In this document: positions 53,201 through 61,512 of the stretch, piece by piece
Layout: the number at the start of each line of letters is the position of its first letter
Numbering within the stretch: position 1 is the first letter of the stretch
Assembly: GCF_900299525.1 (NCBI RefSeq)
Contig: NZ_OMKA01000029.1
Coordinates: 608,986-672,985, forward strand
Length of the DNA stretch: 64,000 bases
From: Aquimarina sp. Aq78
GTDB taxonomy: Bacteria > Bacteroidota > Bacteroidia > Flavobacteriales > Flavobacteriaceae
Direction: 5' to 3'
Translations under genes and position numbers: made by a program
Notes under the pieces: generated by a model
Database searches by the model: none
Told to the model about the DNA's origin: nothing
The model's input: the letters and a program-made list of their open reading frames with translations, nothing else

Positions 53201-53415
53201 TCACATGCTGCTAACGAAGCAGCTGCTGTACTAAAACCTACATATTTAAGAAAATCACGACGAGAAGTCGACGAATTTTCTAATGATGACTTATCACCTA
53301 AAAACTCATCCGTAGGAATCTCCTTAACGAATTCGTTTTGTTGTAGCGTCTCAACAATAGAGCTATTTTCGTTTAGCTCTTCAACACTTTTCCAGTATTT
53401 CTTGTTTGATGACAT
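50290..53415 (-). CDS. actB: Alternative Complex III iron-sulfur subunit ActB (molybdopterin-oxidoreductase-like)
   Basis: A 1041-residue fusion of an inactive molybdopterin-oxidoreductase-like part (about 80-700) and a four-cluster ferredoxin part (about 730-1000). A Tat signal is present ([20 protein letters not shown], residues 50-69, with Cys71 as possible lipid site). Cluster motifs: [20 protein letters not shown], then [40 protein letters not shown] and [11 protein letters not shown] with [15 protein letters not shown]. It conducts electrons from the quinol subunit to the multiheme cytochrome. No molybdenum ligand was seen, as expected. It sits between actA and actC. Confidence 0.96.
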   Translation of the reverse strand: [1041 protein letters not shown]

Positions 53416-53474
53416 ATATAATTGATATTAGCTTCTTACTATTTTTCCGTTTACGAAAAACAATTGTTTTATTA

Positions 53475-54794
53475 TTAATAATGACATTTACCACATTCCA
53501 GACCACCCATTTGAGCAGCTGTCAATTGATCAACACCATATTTCTTAGAAAGTTCTTTATGAATTTTCTCATAATATTTATTATCAGCAATTTTCACATT
53601 GGTTTCCCTGTGACAATTGATACACCATCCCATAGTAAGTGGAGCATGCTGATACATAATTTCCATTTCTTCTACCGGACCGTGACATGTCTGGCACTCT
53701 ACCCCCGCAACACTTACGTGCTGAGAGTGATTAAAGTATGCAAAATCAGGAAGATTATGAATACGAACCCACTTCACTGGTTGTGTATCACCCGTATATG
53801 CCTGTGTATCTGTATCCCAACCTACTGCTTTATATAATTTTTGGATTTCACCATCGTAGAATTCTTTAGAGTATTCTGCTGTTGCAGTAGCATCGGCCAC
53901 TTCACTAATGGATTTATGACAGTTCATACAAACATTAAGAGAAGGAATCCCTGATGTCTTACTAACTCTAGCAGAAGAGTGACAATATTTACATTCTATC
54001 TTATTATCACCAGCATGAATTTTATGAGAATAGTGTATTGGTTGAACAGGTTGATACCCTTGGTCAACCCCTATTTGCATAAAGTATCCATACACAAAGT
54101 AACCACTAGCCAGTAACAAGAAAATAGCTGTAACCATAACCAAGAATTGGTTTTGGATAAATGCTTTCCATATTGGAGTTCTCTTTTCTATCTGTGGCAA
54201 TTCTACATTATTAGCTTCTGCAAAGCTTCTCAGCGTTTTATTTACCAGAAATAAAACTACTAGTAACATTAGAAATACTAACGCCAATATTGCTAAAATC
54301 ACATTAGCAGAAACCCCGGAGCTTTCACCTCCCGAAGCAGTATCACTTCCTGGCACAGGTGGTGGCGGATCAGCTTTAGGCACCATTACATAGGCCAAAA
54401 TATTATCAATATCACCATCTGTTAACTGCGGAAAAGCATTCATTGCAGTCTTATTATATTCTTCAAAAACAGCAACAGCTTGCGCGTCGCCAGAAGCGAC
54501 CATAGCTGCACTATTTTTTACCCATGAATACAACCATGCTTTGTCATACTTATCAGCTGCTCCAAAAAGAGCAGGACCAACTGATTTTTTATAACGCTTA
54601 TGACAAGCCGCACAAAGTGATTTAAACAACTCTTCCCCTTTAGCTACATCTCCTCCAGACGAAGCTTCAGTTACAGCAGCGTTATCAACAGCCGCTTCAT
54701 CCTGTGCAAAGACAGGGTTAAAAAAAGTAAATAAAAAAACAGTTCCTAGGATTAGGATTTTAGAGGCTGAATTTCGGTGTTTCACCTGTTTCAT
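53475..54794 (-). CDS. actA: Alternative Complex III multiheme cytochrome c ActA with extra N-terminal heme domain
   Basis: A 439-residue cytochrome with six CxxCH sites: CAACH (61-65), CKYCH (268-272), CMNCH (289-293), CQTCH (367-371), CINCH (391-395) and CGKCH (434-438). After a signal peptide, the first site lies in a complete monoheme cytochrome c domain (about 45-140) with Met118 as likely sixth ligand. A Pro-rich linker, two membrane helices (about 165-185 and 216-238) and the pentaheme domain typical of ActA follow. The sixth site is five residues from the C terminus and may hold the fifth heme of the classical count. It is the first gene of the operon. Confidence 0.95.
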   Translation of the reverse strand: MKQVKHRNSASKILILGTVFLFTFFNPVFAQDEAAVDNAAVTEASSGGDVAKGEELFKSLCAACHKRYKKSVGPALFGAADKYDKAWLYSWVKNSAAMVASGDAQAVAVFEEYNKTAMNAFPQLTDGDIDNILAYVMVPKADPPPPVPGSDTASGGESSGVSANVILAILALVFLMLLVVLFLVNKTLRSFAEANNVELPQIEKRTPIWKAFIQNQFLVMVTAIFLLLASGYFVYGYFMQIGVDQGYQPVQPIHYSHKIHAGDNKIECKYCHSSARVSKTSGIPSLNVCMNCHKSISEVADATATAEYSKEFYDGEIQKLYKAVGWDTDTQAYTGDTQPVKWVRIHNLPDFAYFNHSQHVSVAGVECQTCHGPVEEMEIMYQHAPLTMGWCINCHRETNVKIADNKYYEKIHKELSKKYGVDQLTAAQMGGLECGKCHY

Positions 54795-54885
54795 ATTATC
54801 AAGTAGAATTATCGTCTTATTTTTGGTATGGTTTTTTCATTAATCTCTTAAAAAAGATATAAAACCAGCACTTTTAATTCGACGA

Positions 54886-54893
54886 CAAAAGTA
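54886..54893 (-). promoter_or_regulatory. -7 element of the likely act operon promoter
   Basis: TACTTTTG on the minus strand matches TAnnTTTG exactly, 91 bases upstream of actA. No TTG at the standard distance was seen. Confidence 0.45.
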
Positions 54894-54991
54894 CTATAAT
54901 TAGTCGATTTTGGAAATGTTAGAGAACCGTTAACTGTTAATTTATAACAATTCTAAATAATATTTTTTAATGATTTTGAGTTATTATACTT

Positions 54992-54999
54992 TACCTTTG
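54992..54999 (+). promoter_or_regulatory. -7 element for the SPOR gene
   Basis: TACCTTTG on the plus strand, 17 bases before the start codon, matches the consensus exactly; the nearest TTG is only 13 bases upstream. The leader would be very short. Confidence 0.4.
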
Positions 55000-55016
55000 C
55001 ATCAAATCAATTTGTA

Positions 55017-55472
55017 ATGAGAATGTTAAACACCACAAACCATATTTTTCTGTTTGGTTTTTACCTTATAATTACCAGCACTTTAAATGCTCAGGATACC
55101 ACAAATAACACTCCTGAAACTCCAAATTTTGTGCCCGTAAACATATTACCACAACCAGAAGCGTCTGTTACCATCAATCAAGATCCAAGAATAAAAATGC
55201 TACTTGACATAAAATCTAAAATGGAAAAAGATGGAGAATTTAGTGATCGTTACAAGATTCAGCTATATTATGGAAACTTAAATAAGGCAAATGAGATCAT
55301 AAGAGCATCAAAAGATGCATTTCCGAAATGGAGTTCATCGATCCAATGGGAAACACCTAATTACAAAGTATGGATGGGAAACTATCGCACAAGACTTGAA
55401 GCTGACAGAGCATTAAAAGAAGTGCACACTAAATTCCCTAATGCATTCATATTTAGACCTGAAAAAAAATAA
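55017..55472 (+). CDS. SPOR domain protein
   Basis: A 151-residue exported protein: signal sequence (IFLFGFYLIITSTLNAQ), a short linker and a C-terminal SPOR-like domain (about residues 75-151; DRYKIQLYYGNLNKANEIIR and YKVWMGNYRTRLEADRALKE). SPOR domains bind denuded peptidoglycan glycan strands, typically at division sites. The gene is monocistronic, with a -7 element just upstream and a bidirectional terminator downstream. Position beside infB is not informative about its role. Confidence 0.88.
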   Translation: MRMLNTTNHIFLFGFYLIITSTLNAQDTTNNTPETPNFVPVNILPQPEASVTINQDPRIKMLLDIKSKMEKDGEFSDRYKIQLYYGNLNKANEIIRASKDAFPKWSSSIQWETPNYKVWMGNYRTRLEADRALKEVHTKFPNAFIFRPEKK

Positions 55473-55497
55473 GCATTCTTTTTTATTCATAAAAAAC

Positions 55498-55525
55498 AAA
55501 ACCCGATGTTTTCACATCGGGTTTT
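55498..55525. terminator. bidirectional terminator between SPOR gene and infB
   Basis: Perfect 11-bp stem AAAACCCGATG / CATCGGGTTTT with a six-base loop between convergent genes; T runs on both strands. Confidence 0.95.
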
Positions 55526-55549
55526 ATTATTTATTATATGTTCTAAGCA

Positions 55550-58366
55550 TTATAACTTCTTCTTCACCGCTACTTCTTGGTAAGCCTCTACTATATCACC
55601 TTCTTTAATATCATTATAGTTCTTAATCTGCAGACCACAATCATATCCTTTCGCCACTTCTTTTACGTCATCTTTAAATCTTTTTAAAGAAGCAAACTCA
55701 CCGGTATACACTACAACACCTTCTCGAATCAAGCGTATGCCAGAATTTCGGAAAAGCTTACCTGTAAGAACCATACATCCTGCAATTGTACCAACTTTAG
55801 AAATCTTGAATGTTTCTCTAATTTCTGCAGTTCCTGTAATCTCTTCCTTCATTACCGGAGAAAGCATACCTTCCATTGCATCTTTAAGATCATTAATAGC
55901 ATCATAAATAATCGAATATGTTCTGATATCGATTTCTTCTTTATCAGCGACTTGTCTCGCATTACCTGCTGGCCTTACATTAAATCCAATAATAATAGCA
56001 TCAGATGCAGATGCAAGTAACACATCACTTTCTGTGATCGCCCCCACTGCTTTATGAATGATATTTACATGAATCTCTTCTGTGGATAGTTTCTGGAATG
56101 AATCTGTCAATGCTTCTACAGAACCATCAACATCTCCTTTAAGAATAATATTAAGTTCTTTAAAGTCTCCTAAAGCAATTCGACGTCCGATCTCATCCAG
56201 TGTAATATGTCGTTGTGTACGTACAGATTGTTCTCTATGTAATTGCGCTCGTTTTGAGGCGATATCTTTAGCCTCTCGCTCATCTTCTAACACACTAAAC
56301 TTATCCCCTGCTTGTGGAGCACCGTCTAATCCAAGAATTGAAACTGGCGTAGAAGGCCCTGCTTCTTTCACGCTATTTCCTCGTTCATCCTGCATTGCCT
56401 TAATCTTACCGCTATTTTTACCAGCAAGAACATAATCTCCTATTTTAAGTGTACCTGTTTGTACTAAAATAGTAGAAACATAACCACGTCCTTTATCCAA
56501 AAACGCCTCGACAACTGTACCAGACGCCAGTCGATTTGGATTTGCTTTAAGCTCTAATATTTCAGCTTCAAGAAGTACTTTTTCAAGTAATTCTTTAACT
56601 CCTAATCCAGTTTTAGCAGAAATATCATGGGATTGGATTTTTCCTCCCCAATCTTCTACTAATAAATTCATAGAAGCCAGTTTTTCTTTTATCTTTTCAG
56701 GATTTGCTTCTTGTCTATCTACCTTATTAATTGCAAATACAATTGGAACTCCTGCTGCCTGAGCATGACTAATCGCTTCTTTAGTCTGTGGCATCACATC
56801 ATCATCTGCAGCAATTACAATAATAGCTAAATCCGTTACTTGTGCACCACGTGCACGCATCGCAGTAAACGCTTCGTGACCTGGTGTATCTAAAAATGCT
56901 ATTTTTTGTCCACTTTCTAACTGTACTCCATAAGCCCCGATATGCTGGGTAATCCCACCACTCTCTCCGGCTATTACATTTTCTTCTCGAATATAATCAA
57001 GTAAAGATGTTTTACCATGATCAACATGTCCCATAACAGTTACAATAGGAGCTCTTTCTACTAAATCTTCAGGAGCATCTACAATTTCTTCTATTGATTC
57101 CTCAATATCTGCAGTTACAAAATTAACTTCATAACCAAATTCATCTGCAACGATAGAAAGGGTCTCTGCATCTAAACGTTGATTCATTGTCACCATTATT
57201 CCTAATGACATACAAGCCGAAATAATATCAGTAGTCGCTACATTCATCATCGTAGCAACTTCAGAAGCTGTAACAAATTCTGTTACTTTAAGCACTTTGC
57301 TTTCTTGCTCTTGTTGTGCTACATCATCTTCCGCTTTCTGGCGGTGTTGATCTCTCTTATCTCTACGATACTTTGCCGCTTTTGATTTATTAGATTTCCC
57401 TTGTAACTTCTCAAGAGTCTCTCGCACTTGTTTTTGTACTTCTTCTTCGCTTGGTTCTTCTTTTACAATAGCAGGTCTTTTACCTTTTACAGGGCCTCTA
57501 CCTCTATTTCCTCCTGATCCTCGGTTACCTCCGCCAGACTGACCTCCTGGTCTACCGCCTCCAGATTTTTGAGCACCTCCACCTTCTTTACTTATTCTTC
57601 GTCGACGTTTTTTGGCGGCATCTCCTGCATTTGAAGATTTCTTATCTGATTTATCTTCCTTCTTTTTTGCTGGTTTTTTAAACTGAGTTAAGTCAATTTT
57701 CTGACCCGTAAAATTAGGGCCATCTAATTTTTTATACTGAGTTTTAACCTTTTCTGGTTCTACAGAAACTTCAGCTTCCACTTCTGGCGCTGGAGTTTTA
57801 GGCTTATCTTTACTCACAACGGGCTCTACAGGTTTTTCTTCTTTTATTTCTTTTGGCGCTTGTCGCGTTATTTTAATTCCTTTTTTCTGAGGTCTATTTG
57901 AAACTATTTCAGGAGTTTTGCTTTTCACATCTTCCTTTTCTTTTACCTCTTCTTTCTTAGGAGCTTCAACTGCTTTTTCTTCGGGCTTTGCAGTATTATC
58001 TTCTTGTTTCTCACCTTCTAATTCAATCTTACCAACTTGCTTAGGTCCGCTTAATTGAGCTTTGGCTTTTACAACTTCTCGAGCTTCTGCACGTTTACGC
58101 TTTTCTTCCTGCTCATTTTCGATCTGCACTCGCAACGCTTCTTTTTCTTTCTTCTTTTCTTCTCCAACTTCTTTTGAAGCCACTTTTTTACTCTTATCCG
58201 TTTGAAATTCATCAAACAAGAGCTGATAAATCTCTGAAGAAATTTTTGTAGTAGGACGCGCATCTATCTCGTGACCTTTTGAATTCAAAAAGTCAACAGC
58301 CCGATCTAGCGAGATATTGAATTCGCGTAATACTTTATTTAGTCTCATTGTTCCTGCTTCAGCCAT
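55550..58366 (-). CDS. infB: translation initiation factor IF-2
   Basis: A 938-residue IF-2. It has an N-terminal IF2_N helix ([20 protein letters not shown]), a long charged Lys/Glu-rich linker with a Gly/Arg-rich patch ([18 protein letters not shown]), a second IF2_N unit near residue 360, the GTPase domain ([14 protein letters not shown] near 445, DTPGHEAF near 490, NKVD near 545) and the C-terminal domains that bind initiator tRNA. Length is normal for Bacteroidota. It promotes binding of fMet-tRNA to the 30S subunit. It is the third gene of rimP-nusA-infB. Confidence 0.97.
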   Translation of the reverse strand: MAEAGTMRLNKVLREFNISLDRAVDFLNSKGHEIDARPTTKISSEIYQLLFDEFQTDKSKKVASKEVGEEKKKEKEALRVQIENEQEEKRKRAEAREVVKAKAQLSGPKQVGKIELEGEKQEDNTAKPEEKAVEAPKKEEVKEKEDVKSKTPEIVSNRPQKKGIKITRQAPKEIKEEKPVEPVVSKDKPKTPAPEVEAEVSVEPEKVKTQYKKLDGPNFTGQKIDLTQFKKPAKKKEDKSDKKSSNAGDAAKKRRRRISKEGGGAQKSGGGRPGGQSGGGNRGSGGNRGRGPVKGKRPAIVKEEPSEEEVQKQVRETLEKLQGKSNKSKAAKYRRDKRDQHRQKAEDDVAQQEQESKVLKVTEFVTASEVATMMNVATTDIISACMSLGIMVTMNQRLDAETLSIVADEFGYEVNFVTADIEESIEEIVDAPEDLVERAPIVTVMGHVDHGKTSLLDYIREENVIAGESGGITQHIGAYGVQLESGQKIAFLDTPGHEAFTAMRARGAQVTDLAIIVIAADDDVMPQTKEAISHAQAAGVPIVFAINKVDRQEANPEKIKEKLASMNLLVEDWGGKIQSHDISAKTGLGVKELLEKVLLEAEILELKANPNRLASGTVVEAFLDKGRGYVSTILVQTGTLKIGDYVLAGKNSGKIKAMQDERGNSVKEAGPSTPVSILGLDGAPQAGDKFSVLEDEREAKDIASKRAQLHREQSVRTQRHITLDEIGRRIALGDFKELNIILKGDVDGSVEALTDSFQKLSTEEIHVNIIHKAVGAITESDVLLASASDAIIIGFNVRPAGNARQVADKEEIDIRTYSIIYDAINDLKDAMEGMLSPVMKEEITGTAEIRETFKISKVGTIAGCMVLTGKLFRNSGIRLIREGVVVYTGEFASLKRFKDDVKEVAKGYDCGLQIKNYNDIKEGDIVEAYQEVAVKKKL

Positions 58367-58409
58367 AAATGCCTTTTATTTAATGCTCAAATATAATTAA
58401 TTGTGATTA

Positions 58410-59642
58410 TTAATCTTCAAATTCAGATTTTAAAATTCTAATCACTTCGCCTACTGTCTCTTCCTCAAGGTCAGTTCGCTTTACTAAATCACTAATATCT
58501 TGTTCTAAAATACTCTTTGCAGTATCTAAACCAATTTTAGAAAATTCTTCAATAATCCATGAATCGATTTCATCAGAAAATTCTGTAAGTTCTACATCTT
58601 CCTCTACCCCTTCTCTAAACACATCTATCTCATAGCCTGTTAGTTGCCCTGCTAATCTAATATTATGACCTCCTCGACCAATAGCCTTAGAAACTTCTTC
58701 TGGTCTTAGCATTACTTCTGCCCGACTGGTCTCTTCATTAATCTTTATAGAAGTTACCTTTGCTGGGCTTAATGCTCTAGTAATAAATAATTGTAAATTA
58801 TTTGTATAATTAATAACATCAATATTTTCATTACCTAATTCTCTTACGATACCATGTATACGAGAACCTTTCATACCTACACATGCTCCTACAGGATCAA
58901 TTCTATCATCATACGAATCTACTGCAACTTTTGCTTTTTCTCCAGGAATTCTAACTACTTTTTTAACTGTAATTAACCCATCAAATACTTCTGGTATTTC
59001 TGATTCGAACAATTTCTCTAAAAACAGAGGCGATGTTCTAGACATAACTATGGATGGTTTATTACCCTTAAGCTCAACAGATTCGATTACTCCTCGTACA
59101 TTTTCTCCTTTTCTGAAAAAATCAGAAGGTATTTGTCTATCCTTAGGTAATATAATCTCATTACCTTCATCATCCAACATGATAATCGCTCTATGACGAA
59201 TATGATGAACTTCGGCAGTATATATTTCTCCTTCTAATTCTTTAAACTGTTTATAAATATTAGTATTGTCATGTTCATGAATTTTAGAAATCAAATTCTG
59301 ACGTAGCGCTAATATAGAACGCCTTCCTAAATCTATGAGTTTAACTTCTTCTGACACGTCTTCACCTACCTCAAAATCAGGCTCTATTTTTTGTGCTTCA
59401 GTTAGTGATATCTCTTGATTACCGTCTTCAACTTCGCCATCTCCTACTACAATACGGTTTCTCCAAATTTCTAAATCTCCTTTATCAGGATTTATAATGA
59501 TATCGAAATTGTCATCACTACCAAACTTCTTCTTTAGAGCATTCCTAAATACATCTTCTAAGATCGACATTAAAGTAACACGATCTATAAATTTATCATC
59601 CTTGAATTCTGAAAATGATTCTATTAATGCGATATTTTCCAT
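58410..59642 (-). CDS. nusA: transcription termination/antitermination factor NusA
   Basis: A 410-residue NusA: N-terminal RNA polymerase-binding domain (about 1-130; LMSILEDVFRNALKKKFG), S1 domain (about 130-200; GEIYTAEVHHIRHRAIIMLD) and two KH domains (about 205-345; DPVGACVGMKGSRIHGIVRE and EVSKAIGRGGHNIRLAGQLT). It lacks the C-terminal acidic repeats of E. coli NusA, as usual outside gammaproteobacteria. NusA helps pausing and hairpin-dependent termination. It lies 15 bases after rimP and 43 before infB. Confidence 0.96.
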   Translation of the reverse strand: MENIALIESFSEFKDDKFIDRVTLMSILEDVFRNALKKKFGSDDNFDIIINPDKGDLEIWRNRIVVGDGEVEDGNQEISLTEAQKIEPDFEVGEDVSEEVKLIDLGRRSILALRQNLISKIHEHDNTNIYKQFKELEGEIYTAEVHHIRHRAIIMLDDEGNEIILPKDRQIPSDFFRKGENVRGVIESVELKGNKPSIVMSRTSPLFLEKLFESEIPEVFDGLITVKKVVRIPGEKAKVAVDSYDDRIDPVGACVGMKGSRIHGIVRELGNENIDVINYTNNLQLFITRALSPAKVTSIKINEETSRAEVMLRPEEVSKAIGRGGHNIRLAGQLTGYEIDVFREGVEEDVELTEFSDEIDSWIIEEFSKIGLDTAKSILEQDISDLVKRTDLEEETVGEVIRILKSEFED

Positions 59643-59657
59643 ATCAATATATTATAA

Positions 59658-60122
59658 TTAAAATGTTATCATAACTTTTGCTTCTACAATATTTTCATAA
59701 GCTATATTAGCTTCTTTAGTAACAGTCACTTTACCTTTACCTACAGGCTTTGGCTCTCGTGTTTTCCACGTTAAGACAATTGCATCTTCGGTCACTGAGA
59801 TCAACTCTCCTTCGATTGTTTCTTCGGTTGTTTTCACCTTAAGTTTTCTGCCCACATTCTTTTTATACTGTCGAACATGTTTCAGACCTTCAGAAACACC
59901 TGAAGACATTACCTGAAGAGAGAAGTCTTCTTCTTCTCTATCTAAATTGTGCTCAATTGCTCTGCTTACCGCAATGCAATCTTCTACTTTCACACCATCA
60001 TCTCCGTCAATAATAATTTCAATACTATTATCGGGATGAATTTTACTTTCAATTAGAAATAGGGACGGATTTTCTCGAAGTGCCCCCTCTAATAAACTCT
60101 GAACTTTGTCTTTTAATGACAT
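59658..60122 (-). CDS. rimP: ribosome maturation factor RimP
   Basis: A RimP protein of 154 residues from the ATG at 60122 (MSLKDKVQSLLEGALREN). A longer reading from 60158 would run through the leader hairpin and is not expected. Two domains are seen: an alpha/beta N-terminal part (SIEIIIDGDDGVKVEDCIAV, EHNLDREEEDFSLQVMSSGV) and a C-terminal SH3-like barrel (GRKLKVKTTEETIEGELISV). It assists 30S subunit maturation. It begins the rimP-nusA-infB operon behind a promoter and a striking leader hairpin. Confidence 0.94.
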   Translation of the reverse strand: MSLKDKVQSLLEGALRENPSLFLIESKIHPDNSIEIIIDGDDGVKVEDCIAVSRAIEHNLDREEEDFSLQVMSSGVSEGLKHVRQYKKNVGRKLKVKTTEETIEGELISVTEDAIVLTWKTREPKPVGKGKVTVTKEANIAYENIVEAKVMITF

Positions 60123-60135
60123 AAATAGATAAAAA

Positions 60136-60156
60136 GAGGGGACTTTTCGTCCCCTC
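60136..60156 (-). promoter_or_regulatory. terminator-like leader hairpin before rimP
   Basis: On the minus strand GAGGGGAC and GTCCCCTC form an 8-bp GC-rich stem with a GAAAA loop, followed at once by TTTTTATCTATTT, and the rimP ATG is 13 bases beyond the stem. The shape is that of an intrinsic terminator placed inside the leader, so it may be an attenuator for the operon. Confidence 0.7.
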
Positions 60157-60182
60157 ATCCTGGTTTTTTAATTTCAACGGTG

Positions 60183-60211
60183 CAAAGATAGTAATAATAT
60201 CTTATATACAA
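60183..60211 (-). promoter_or_regulatory. Bacteroidota promoter of rimP-nusA-infB
   Basis: On the minus strand TTG (60211-60209) and TATCTTTG (60190-60183) are separated by 18 bases. Transcription would begin near 60176, about 55 bases before rimP, so the leader contains the hairpin. Confidence 0.65.
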
Positions 60212-60347
60212 AATATCGCTAAGAATGAATTTATTCGTAAATTTAAGATATACTATAATAAGTAGCTTCTTACTTTAAGCACATAACTACCAATACGTTC
60301 TAAATCCAGAGTGATAAACAAATAACACATTTCAAAAAAGCAGTATT

Positions 60348-61181
60348 ATGATCAAAAGCATACTAGTCCCAACAGATTTTTCTAAACAAGCCGAAAATGC
60401 ATTAAAAGTGGCGGCTCAAATAGCGAAAAAAAATAACGCTAAAATCTATCTGTTACATATTTTAGAGCTCCCTATGCATCTTACAGATCTAATGTCTTCT
60501 GGGGCACCAGGGCCTGCTCCCGAAGCCATTTTTTTCATGAAACAAACCCATAAAAAGTTTGAAGAAGTATTAAATCAAGATTATTTAAAAGATATTGATG
60601 TCATTGAGACTGTGAATTTTGAAGATGTACTACATGGGATTATCAATTCGAGTACCAAAAATAATATAGATATTATTATCATGGGATCTCATGGTTCTTC
60701 CGGTTTTGAAGAATTATTTATAGGCTCTAATGCAGAAAAAGTGGTTCGAACATCAAAAAAACCGGTATTAGTAATTAAAGAAGATTGTGATATTTTTGGA
60801 ATTAATGATTTTGTATATGCTACAAATTTTGATGATGAAGATAAACCATGCCTTTTAGCAGCGCACGATTTTTCTAAATCAATTCAAGCAAAGCTTCATT
60901 TAGTATGGGTAAACACAGCCAATGGATTTAAAACTACTTATGAAACCGAAGAGAAAATGAATAATATGATCTCTAACCTGGCAATAAAAGATTATAGCTT
61001 AAACATCTATAACGACAATACGGTAGAAAAAGGAATACTTAATTTTGCCGATTCTATCAATGCGGGTATGATTGGAATTAGCACTCATGGCAGAAAAGGA
61101 ATATCACATTTTATTAACGGAAGCTTAGGTGAAGATGTTGTAAATCACGCAAAAAGACCAGTGTTGACTTTTAAAATTTAA
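60348..61181 (+). CDS. tandem universal stress protein (UspA)
   Basis: A 277-residue protein made of two Usp domains. Domain 1 (about 1-146) starts IKSILVPTDFSKQAENALKV and has the nucleotide-type loop GSHGSSGFEELFIGSNAEKV followed by RTSKKPVLVIK. Domain 2 (about 147-277) is more diverged at its start and ends STHGRKGISHFINGSLGEDV then KRPVLTF. Both glycine loops fit the ATP-binding type. Usp proteins respond to starvation and redox stress; the target here is unknown. It is monocistronic, with a long leader and a very strong terminator. Confidence 0.94.
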   Translation: MIKSILVPTDFSKQAENALKVAAQIAKKNNAKIYLLHILELPMHLTDLMSSGAPGPAPEAIFFMKQTHKKFEEVLNQDYLKDIDVIETVNFEDVLHGIINSSTKNNIDIIIMGSHGSSGFEELFIGSNAEKVVRTSKKPVLVIKEDCDIFGINDFVYATNFDDEDKPCLLAAHDFSKSIQAKLHLVWVNTANGFKTTYETEEKMNNMISNLAIKDYSLNIYNDNTVEKGILNFADSINAGMIGISTHGRKGISHFINGSLGEDVVNHAKRPVLTFKI

Positions 61182-61200
61182 TGTCTTCACAACATAAAAT

Positions 61201-61232
61201 AAAAAAGGAGCAAATAAATTTGCTCCTTTTTT
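61201..61232. terminator. bidirectional terminator shared by usp and tRNA-Gln
   Basis: A 14-bp stem AAAAAAGGAGCAAA / TTTGCTCCTTTTTT with a four-base loop. It lies 20 bases after the usp stop and only a base from the tRNA 3' end, so it ends both convergent transcripts. Confidence 0.95.
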
Positions 61233-61233
61233 G

Positions 61234-61306
61234 TTGGCCTACTAGGGCTCGAACCTAGACTCTTCTGGACCAAAACCAGACGTGTTGCCAGTTACACCAT
61301 AGGCCA
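61234..61306 (-). tRNA. tRNA-Gln (anticodon TTG)
   Basis: The minus strand folds as a normal 73-base tRNA: acceptor TGGCCTA/TAGGCCA, D arm GTGT...ACAC, anticodon arm TCTGG-TTTTGGT-CCAGA with anticodon TTG (61273-61271), a five-base variable loop, T arm CTAGG-TTCGAGC-CCTAG and discriminator A. CCA is not encoded. Confidence 0.97.
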
Positions 61307-61323
61307 ATACGTGTTTGCGGGTG

Positions 61324-61353
61324 CAAATTTAAAATTTTCTTTTGGCTCTGCAA
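61324..61353 (-). promoter_or_regulatory. promoter of tRNA-Gln
   Basis: On the minus strand TTG (61353-61351) and TAAATTTG (61331-61324) are 19 bases apart, 17 bases upstream of the tRNA 5' end. A very good match to the Bacteroidota consensus. Confidence 0.65.
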
Positions 61354-61512
61354 ACATTTTTTAAAATTTATTCTATTAAATCGCTAATCTATTTATAAAA
61401 CAGTTGTTATAAGCGTAAAATATAAACTTCTGTTAAGCGTTTCCTAAAAAAACTAAGGTTAAAGTATTTTTATTACTAAATTCGCCACACGTTATATAAC
61501 TGAACAAATCTT

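Noticed and set aside
59658-60158. RimP start at 60158
   Set aside because: It would translate through the leader hairpin; the ATG at 60122 matches the family start.
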